Both the position numbers and the translations under genes were made by a program. From Corynebacterium striatum ATCC 6940 (GTDB taxonomy: Bacteria > Actinomycetota > Actinomycetes > Mycobacteriales > Mycobacteriaceae), in contig NZ_GG667523.1 of NCBI RefSeq assembly GCF_000159135.1, positions 319,930 through 357,794 on the forward strand: DNA of 37,865 nt, written 5' to 3'. Each line of letters begins with the position of its first letter. Positions within the stretch are counted from its first letter, which is position 1. Below, piece by piece: positions 33,276-37,865 of the stretch. Under the pieces are notes generated by a model. It saw nothing but the letters and a program-made list of their open reading frames with translations. It was not told the DNA's origin and did not search any database.

Positions 33276-33566
33276 GTGCGTCACTACGAAGTCATGATTA
33301 TTCTGGATCCTAACCAGGATGAGCGCACCGTATCCCCGTCCCTAGACAAGTTCCTCGAAGTTGTCCGTAAGGATGGCGGCAAGGTTGAAAACGTCGATGT
33401 TTGGGGCAAGCGTCGTCTTGCTTACGCAATCGACAAGAAGGAAGAGGGCATCTACGCCGTCGTTAACCTGGAGTGCGAGTCCGCTTCGGTTCTCGAACTC
33501 GACCGCCGTCTGAACCTGAACGACACCATCCTGCGTACCAAGGTTCTGCGCACCGACAGCAAATAG
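33276..33566 (+). CDS. rpsF: 30S ribosomal protein S6
   Basis: 96 residues, [19 protein letters not shown] at the start and the S6 core [23 protein letters not shown]. It binds 16S rRNA together with S18. I start at the GTG at 33276, ten bases after AGGAGG; an in-frame GTG at 33264 lies inside the ribosome-binding site and is rejected. It heads rpsF-ssb-rplI. The rpsR gene that follows ssb in mycobacteria is missing here, as is usual in Corynebacterium. Confidence 0.95.
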   Translation: MRHYEVMIILDPNQDERTVSPSLDKFLEVVRKDGGKVENVDVWGKRRLAYAIDKKEEGIYAVVNLECESASVLELDRRLNLNDTILRTKVLRTDSK

Positions 33567-33621
33567 CGGATACTGGTTTCAGAGTTTCGAGAACCCACGT
33601 AACCGATAAGGAGAACAGACC

Positions 33622-34197
33622 ATGGCACAGGGAGACACCACAATCACGGTAGTTGGCAACGTTGTTGCTGACCCCGAGCTGCGCTTCACCCCAGCGGGTG
33701 CGGCTGTAGCAAACTTCCGCGTCGCTTCCACCCCTCGTCGTTTCAATTCGCAGACGAACCAGTGGGAAGATGGCGAGGCCATGTTCCTGACCTGCAACGT
33801 GTGGCGTCAAGCCGCAGAAAACGTTGCGGAAACCCTGACCAAGGGCATGCGAGTAATCGTCAATGGCCGTTTGCGCCAGCGTTCTTATCAGAACCGCGAT
33901 GGCGAAAACCGCACTGTCTTTGAGATTGAGGTTGACGAAGTCGGCCCGTCCCTGCGCTACGCTTCCGCACAGGTCACCCGCAAGTCCGCTAATGGCGGTA
34001 ACGGCGGTGGCAATTACGGCGGCGGCCAGCAGCAGAATCAGGGCGGCAACAACTTTGGCGGCGGCAACCAGGGCGGCTTTGGTGGGAACCAGAGCGCTCC
34101 GCAGCAGTCGCAGCAGTCAGCTCCTTCAAACGATCCGTGGAACTCCGCACCCCAAGCTGGAAGCTTCGGCGGTGCAGACGCTGAGCCACCGTTCTAA
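33622..34197 (+). CDS. ssb: single-stranded DNA-binding protein
   Basis: 191 residues. The OB fold covers ~1-118 ([76 protein letters not shown]). A Gly/Gln/Asn-rich linker follows, ending in the acidic tip DAEPPF that docks replication partners such as PriA, RecO and polymerase subunits. AAGGAG precedes the ATG. 55 bp after rpsF and 47 bp before rplI. Confidence 0.97.
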   Translation: MAQGDTTITVVGNVVADPELRFTPAGAAVANFRVASTPRRFNSQTNQWEDGEAMFLTCNVWRQAAENVAETLTKGMRVIVNGRLRQRSYQNRDGENRTVFEIEVDEVGPSLRYASAQVTRKSANGGNGGGNYGGGQQQNQGGNNFGGGNQGGFGGNQSAPQQSQQSAPSNDPWNSAPQAGSFGGADAEPPF

Positions 34198-34244
34198 AAC
34201 TGTCCCACGCAATTATTAACTAACTCAATTGAAAGGCAGGGATC

Positions 34245-34697
34245 ATGAAGCTGATCCTCACCGCTGCCGTTGAGAACCTCGGCGCCCCAGGCGAAATTGT
34301 AGAGGTTAAGAACGGTTACGGACGTAACTACCTGCTTCCGCGCGGCCTGGCTATTGTTGCCACCCGTGGTGCTGAGAAGCAGATCGAGGGCATCAAGCGC
34401 GCCCAGGAAGCTCGCGCAATCCGCGACCTGGATCACGCACGTGAGGTCCGCAACCAACTCGAGCAGCTTTCTGGCGTACAGGTTGCAATGAAGACTTCTG
34501 AAAACGGCAAGCTATTCGGCTCCGTTTCTGCAGACGACATCGTTTCCGCAGTTGAGGCCGCTGGCGGCCCGAAGCTGGACAAGCGCATCGTCGTTCTGCC
34601 TAAGGGCCTGGTCAAGAAGACCGGCAACTACCAGGTCGAGCTCAAGCTGCATGCTGACGTTCTCGGCAAGGTAAACTTCTCGGTCGTCGCTGCCTAA
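34245..34697 (+). CDS. rplI: 50S ribosomal protein L9
   Basis: 150 residues: the N-terminal L9 domain MKLILTAAVENLGAPGEIVEVKNGYGRNYLLPRGLAI, a long connecting helix (about 40-80) and the C-terminal domain with KLFGSVSADDIVSAV. L9 binds 23S rRNA near the L1 stalk and affects frame maintenance. AAAGGCAGG lies before the ATG. It follows ssb directly because rpsR is absent. Confidence 0.97.
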   Translation: MKLILTAAVENLGAPGEIVEVKNGYGRNYLLPRGLAIVATRGAEKQIEGIKRAQEARAIRDLDHAREVRNQLEQLSGVQVAMKTSENGKLFGSVSADDIVSAVEAAGGPKLDKRIVVLPKGLVKKTGNYQVELKLHADVLGKVNFSVVAA

Positions 34698-34710
34698 TAG
34701 GCGCACGACG

Positions 34711-34732
34711 GTTCCCGCTTAAGAGTGGGAAC
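34711..34732 (+). terminator. small hairpin downstream of rplI
   Basis: GTTCCCGC and GTGGGAAC pair over eight positions (one G-T) around TTAAGA. No T-run follows. It may be an attenuator or an RNA-end-stabilising hairpin ahead of the main terminator. Confidence 0.4.
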
Positions 34733-34753
34733 ACAATGACAACAGCAACGCTT

Positions 34754-34798
34754 AGGGCTTCGAGGCCTGCCATGTGAGGTGGCAGCCCCCGAGGCCCT
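34754..34798 (+). terminator. main terminator of rpsF-ssb-rplI
   Basis: AGGGCTTCGAGG pairs with CCCCGAGGCCCT (11 of 12 positions), continued by CTGCCA/TGGCAG around a 7-nt loop, giving a stem of about 18 pairs. A short T-run (GTTTT) follows at 34805-34809, somewhat distant. Confidence 0.7.
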
Positions 34799-34917
34799 TC
34801 GCGCGTTTTCAGCGACGCTGCTTCTGCCGCACCGCTGAATCGTTTGATGAAGTTTTGTGTGCTCCCAGACAGTGCGCCGACACTGAGTGTCCGATCATCA
34901 TGCCGGCTGTGGGTGAC

Positions 34918-34956
34918 TGTGGATAACTGTGGATAACTTTGAATAATTGTGGATAA
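34918..34956 (-). promoter_or_regulatory. phased DnaA-box cluster
   Basis: Perfect TTATCCACA boxes on the leftward strand (rightward TGTGGATAA) at 34918-34926, 34928-34936 and 34948-34956. A degenerate copy, TTTGAATAA, fills the empty place at 34938-34946. All four are on an exact 10-bp register, hence on the same DNA face. Confidence 0.8.
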
Positions 34957-35044
34957 CTAACGTTGGAATCCCTTCCGATTTGCGTTTTGTTAACCCGCAG
35001 GTCGCCTCAATAACACGCAGGTAAGCGGGATTCTTCACGGAAAT

Positions 35045-35060
35045 TGTGCACATTTTCACA
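35045..35060. promoter_or_regulatory. GlxR (CRP-type) site candidate upstream of dnaB
   Basis: TGTGC-N6-TCACA agrees with 9 of 10 positions of the GlxR consensus TGTGA-N6-TCACA. It lies about 320 bp before the dnaB start, between the two groups of DnaA boxes. Confidence 0.5.
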
Positions 35061-35078
35061 CTTCCGGAAATAGCTGTT

Positions 35079-35105
35079 GACCTGCGGAAACGATAAGTGC
35101 AGGTC
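35079..35105. repeat. GCAGGTC inverted pair, part of a four-copy motif
   Basis: GACCTGC (35079-35085) and GCAGGTC (35099-35105) are perfect complements with 13 bp between. Two more copies, GCAGGTC at 34997-35003 and GCAGGTA at 35017-35023, lie 20 bp apart in direct order, each preceded by TAACNC. No protein known to me binds this motif. Confidence 0.6.
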
Positions 35106-35120
35106 ACAGTGCTGCGATAG

Positions 35121-35129
35121 TTATCCACA
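35121..35129 (+). promoter_or_regulatory. DnaA box
   Basis: Perfect TTATCCACA on the rightward strand. Confidence 0.75.
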
Positions 35130-35188
35130 GCCATATCCACGTGTTTGGGGGTCGAAAGTCGGTCTCACCTGGGAATTGCACAGAACCC

Positions 35189-35197
35189 TGTGGATAA
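35189..35197 (-). promoter_or_regulatory. DnaA box
   Basis: Perfect TTATCCACA on the leftward strand (rightward TGTGGATAA), 182 bp before the dnaB start and opposite in direction to the box at 35121. Confidence 0.75.
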
Positions 35198-35378
35198 CTG
35201 TGGGATTTATACCCAGGGGGTGCGTGTCAGGGGGCTGCATTAGACTAAAAATCCAGAAGCCGAGCCCCCCCATTTTTGCGGTAACTTCTCGCAGATGTGT
35301 CACGCTGGGGCGCGGTGATAGTGTCCGAATTTGTGCTTCACGCCAGCCGGCGAAGCAGAACATGGGGTGGATTGCTTT

Positions 35379-36815
35379 ATGACAAACGCAAGCTTCGATG
35401 ACGCAGACTACGTACCGCCAGGGGCGCCTGACGTACCTGCCCAGGAGGAGCGTCCCTATCGCCGGAACCGGCAGGATGTTTCCAAGCGCTACGGAGAATT
35501 CCGTCAGCCGCCCTCGGACAGAGAAGCCGAGCAGGGCGTCCTCGGCGCAATGCTGCTGAGCCCGAACACCGTAATGGAGGTCATCGAGGAACTTGAGCCT
35601 GATGACTTCTACTACCCGGCACACGCGCTTATCTACCAGGCCATGGTTGATCTCTATGCCGCCGGCACTGACATCGACGCCGTCATCGTAGCCTCACGCC
35701 TCGACCGCTATAACAATTTGGAGCGCGTGGGCGGAGCGCCGTACCTGCACACGCTCCTAGCCACGGTGCCTACCGCTGCAAACGCGCGTTACTATGCGGA
35801 GATCGTCGCCGAGAAAGCGGTGCTTCGCAAGCTGGTCGACGCTGGCACGCGTGTTGTTCAGTTGGGCTTCGAAGGCGCAGAGGACGCCGAGATTGAGTCC
35901 GTGCTCGACCGTGCTCAGCAAGAGGTCTTTGCCGTGGCGCAAAAGAAGACAACCGAGGACTATCAGGTGCTCGGAAAGCTGATTGACCCCACCATTGATG
36001 AGCTCGCCATGCTACAGCAGAACGGCATCGAGGCCGGCGTTCCCACGGGTTTTATCGATCTAGACAAGCTCACCAACGGCCTACGCGCCGGCCAGATGAT
36101 CATTGTGGCAGCGCGTCCTGGTGTGGGTAAGTCCACCTTGGCCATGGACTTCATGCGCTCCGCGTCCCTGCAGCACGGCAAGACCTCCGTCATCTTCTCC
36201 TTGGAGATGTCAGCCTCAGAGATCGTCATGCGTCTGCTTTCTGCAGAAGCAGAAGTAAAGCTGACGGACATGCGCGGTGGCCGCGTCTCTACAGAGGACT
36301 GGGCCAAGATCGACCAGACCCTGAACCGCATCCAGGATGCACCACTGTTCATTGATGACTCACCCAACCTCACCATGATGGAGATTCGCTCGAAGGCTCG
36401 CCGCTTGAAGCAGCAGCATGGCCTCGACCTCATCGTCCTTGACTACATGCAGCTGATGTCTTCCGGTAAGAAGGTCGAGTCGCGTCAGCAAGAGGTCTCG
36501 GAGTTCTCTCGTCAGCTCAAGCTCTTGGCTAAGGAGCTTGAGGTTCCACTGATTGCTATTTCGCAGCTTAACCGTGGCCCTGAGTCGCGTACCGATAAGA
36601 AGCCGCAGCTGGCTGACCTCCGTGAGTCTGGCTCGCTGGAGCAGGACGCTGACATGGTTATGCTGCTCTACCGCCCTGACTCCCAGGACCGCGACGATCC
36701 GCGTGCGGGTGAGGCTGACATCATTTTGGCTAAGCACCGTGGTGGCCCTATCGATACGGTGCAGGTTGCCCACCAGCTGCACTACTCCAAGTTCGTCAAC
36801 ATGGCCCACGGCTAA
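35379..36815 (+). CDS. dnaB: replicative DNA helicase DnaB
   Basis: Hexameric 5'-3' helicase that unwinds DNA ahead of the replication fork. 478 residues from the ATG at 35379. The N-terminal domain (PPSDREAEQGVLGAMLLSP, DDFYYPAHALIYQAM) is followed by a linker and the RecA-like domain: Walker A AARPGVGKST, FSLEMSASEIVMRLL, Walker B LDLIVLDYMQLM, ISQLNRGPESR, LRESGSLEQDADMVMLLYR and an arginine-rich end. The Walker A region is unbroken, so the intein of many mycobacterial DnaB proteins is absent. A longer frame from 35331 has a non-homologous start. The N-terminal 30 residues are acidic and variable. Confidence 0.96.
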   Translation: MTNASFDDADYVPPGAPDVPAQEERPYRRNRQDVSKRYGEFRQPPSDREAEQGVLGAMLLSPNTVMEVIEELEPDDFYYPAHALIYQAMVDLYAAGTDIDAVIVASRLDRYNNLERVGGAPYLHTLLATVPTAANARYYAEIVAEKAVLRKLVDAGTRVVQLGFEGAEDAEIESVLDRAQQEVFAVAQKKTTEDYQVLGKLIDPTIDELAMLQQNGIEAGVPTGFIDLDKLTNGLRAGQMIIVAARPGVGKSTLAMDFMRSASLQHGKTSVIFSLEMSASEIVMRLLSAEAEVKLTDMRGGRVSTEDWAKIDQTLNRIQDAPLFIDDSPNLTMMEIRSKARRLKQQHGLDLIVLDYMQLMSSGKKVESRQQEVSEFSRQLKLLAKELEVPLIAISQLNRGPESRTDKKPQLADLRESGSLEQDADMVMLLYRPDSQDRDDPRAGEADIILAKHRGGPIDTVQVAHQLHYSKFVNMAHG

Positions 36816-36828
36816 GAGGGAGCGGTTA

Positions 36829-37800
36829 ATGTCAAAGGGAATTCTTCGCAGTTACACTCCTGCTATAGCCGCGGCGCTGACTCTGCTCGCGGGTTTATGC
36901 GTGTCCTGTGCTGATAACTCAGCTGGTTCCGGCGAATCTGGTATGGAGCACTCGGCGTCGCAGGCGCCGGCTACCCAGAAAACTAAGAAGCCGGAAGTTT
37001 CCGCCAAGAAGCTCGTCTACGCACATGAGCATGAGCGTCAACACGGATTCTTGGTCACACCCAAGAAGCCGCAGCCAGGCAAAAAGCTGCCCTTAGTTGT
37101 GTTCCTCCACGGTGGAGGATGGCAAGAGAAGTCCACTGCCCAGTCAGCGGCGCCGGCTGTCAATGACCTCGTGGAGCATGGTGCCGCGGTGTGGAACGTG
37201 GAGTATCGCGGCGTATCCATCGACGGTGAAGATGCACCGGGCGGCTGGCCCATGACCTACCAGGACGTCGCTGCGGCAATTGACTTCATCCCGCAGCTTG
37301 CAAACCACAGCGATGTTCCCCTCGACCTCAACAACGTTGTGGTAGCGGGCTACTCTGCGGGCGGCAATCTTGCTACGTGGACCTGTTCGCGTCCGGAGCT
37401 GGCTCCCGACGCCCCCGGTGCCCATCCGGCCTTCCCCGTGGACAAGTGCGTGGGTATCGCTGGCGTTTATGACATGGAGCTCGCCTACCAGCAGCACGAC
37501 AAATTTGTCCGCACCCTTCTAGGCGGTACACCGCAGGAAGTCCCCGCGCACTACTTCGATGCCTCCCCGGCATACAACGTCAACAAAAAGGCACGCGTCC
37601 TAGTGCTGCACGGAGAAAACGATGAGATGGTCAACGTCGATGAAGTCACCCGCTTCGCCGACTATGCCAAACAGCGTGGCCTCAACATCGATGCCATCAT
37701 CTTCGACGACGCTAAGCACCTTTCATGGGCCAATCCCGCTGGCCTCCAGTGGCAGCAGGCACGGCGAACCATCCTTGAGCAGGTTGGAATCAAGTCTTAG
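36829..37800 (+). CDS. exported alpha/beta hydrolase (esterase-like)
   Basis: 323 residues from ATG 36829, with GAGGGAG upstream; the larger open frame starts inside dnaB and is rejected. An N-terminal hydrophobic segment (SYTPAIAAALTLLAGLCVSC) is a signal peptide; the Cys in CVSC may be lipidated, but the residue at -3 is Cys rather than Leu, so the lipobox is imperfect. A Ser/Lys/Pro-rich spacer follows. The hydrolase domain has the oxyanion motif HGGGW, nucleophile GYSAGG, the Asp in HGENDEM and the His in AKHLSW, typical of the BD-FAE/carboxylesterase group. It begins 13 bp after dnaB. The substrate is unknown. Confidence 0.85.
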   Translation: MSKGILRSYTPAIAAALTLLAGLCVSCADNSAGSGESGMEHSASQAPATQKTKKPEVSAKKLVYAHEHERQHGFLVTPKKPQPGKKLPLVVFLHGGGWQEKSTAQSAAPAVNDLVEHGAAVWNVEYRGVSIDGEDAPGGWPMTYQDVAAAIDFIPQLANHSDVPLDLNNVVVAGYSAGGNLATWTCSRPELAPDAPGAHPAFPVDKCVGIAGVYDMELAYQQHDKFVRTLLGGTPQEVPAHYFDASPAYNVNKKARVLVLHGENDEMVNVDEVTRFADYAKQRGLNIDAIIFDDAKHLSWANPAGLQWQQARRTILEQVGIKS

Positions 37801-37865
37801 GCACCGGGGCGTCGTCAAGCATCACTGCATCTGGCTTCGAGAGGTCCTTGACCTTATCGGGATCA
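37790..37865 (-). CDS. C-terminal end of a leftward gene (runs off the right edge)
   Basis: The leftward strand reads DPDKVKDLSKPDAVMLDDAP then VPKT and a TGA at 37790-37792. The last 11 bases overlap the end of the convergent hydrolase gene. The frame is open to the window edge. Too little is visible to name a family. Confidence 0.45.
   Translation of the reverse strand, partial: DPDKVKDLSKPDAVMLDDAPVPKT

Larger units (their letters stand above)
34800..35378. other. rplI-dnaB regulatory spacer
   Basis: No convincing gene occurs. Contents in order: a perfect 6-bp-arm palindrome GACACT-G-AGTGTC (34879-34891); a DnaA-box cluster (34918-34956); two GCAGGT motifs in direct order (34997, 35017); a GlxR-like site (35045-35060); an inverted pair of GCAGGTC motifs (35079-35105); two more DnaA boxes (35121, 35189); then the dnaB leader. 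A dnaB promoter could not be fixed; TAGACT at 35241 is one possible -10. Confidence 0.6.

Noticed and set aside
34800..35378. Main chromosomal origin oriC
   Set aside because: DnaA boxes suggest it, but neither dnaA nor dnaN is present and no clear AT-rich unwinding element is seen; a regulatory or titration cluster is more economical.
35379..36815. Intein in DnaB
   Set aside because: The Walker A region reads through as RPGVGKST and the protein has normal length; no intein is present.

Overview
The window looks like a chromosomal segment of a Corynebacterium, probably from the skin-associated striatum/aurimucosum/minutissimum side of the genus. The species is inferred, not proven. Supporting signs are a moderately high GC content, the gene order DUF5318 - class A PBP - GT87 transferase - small membrane protein - rpsF - ssb - rplI - dnaB (the mycobacterial/corynebacterial order, but without rpsR), an intein-free dnaB, and several apparently leaderless starts. 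No rRNA, tRNA or CRISPR array was seen.

Layout. (1) 1-631: the 5' part of an IS110-family transposase, running off the left edge, with a structured non-coding leader where IS110 elements carry their bridge RNA. (2) 632-1513: a solitary DUF559/Vsr-like nuclease-fold protein. (3) 1588-13328: a phenylacetate (paa) degradation locus. Leftward runs paaA-B-C-D-E-G-J-F-H, tightly packed with several overlapping or abutting stop/start codons; paaI lies upstream; divergently come the TetR-type regulator paaR, the ligase paaK and an MHS-type transporter. paaA has a clear sigma-70 promoter whose -10 box runs into a palindrome, and a related palindrome precedes paaK; these are probably PaaR operators. 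No ring-opening PaaZ is in the window. (4) 13410-15964: a serine hydrolase broken by a one-base frameshift, an AcuI/YhdH-type reductase and a VanZ-family membrane protein. (5) 15972-20466: a flavin monooxygenase abutting a LuxR-type response regulator and histidine kinase, divergent from an FtsX-type permease/ATPase pair, with nested inverted repeats between them. (6) 20521-26398: a small membrane ORF, NAD(P)HX repair protein Nnr, Nei-type DNA glycosylase, a 711-bp AT-rich non-coding region with strong hairpins, a DUF1846 protein and the tRNA-uridine hydroxylase TrhO. (7) 26477-28564: a membrane protein, a tandem universal stress protein and a MarR regulator with a premature TAG. (8) 28760-37800: the conserved cell wall/ribosome/replication block, ending with an alpha/beta hydrolase and the edge of a leftward gene.

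How it works together. PaaK activates phenylacetate to the CoA thioester; PaaABCE (with the maturation factor PaaD) epoxidises the ring; PaaG isomerises the epoxide to the oxepin; PaaF, PaaH and PaaJ carry out beta-oxidation; PaaI rescues CoA from dead-end intermediates; PaaR senses the pathway and the MHS transporter probably imports substrate. The most unusual non-coding structure is the rplI-dnaB spacer: five consensus DnaA boxes (three, plus one degenerate, on a strict 10-bp register), four GCAGGT motifs and a GlxR-like site.
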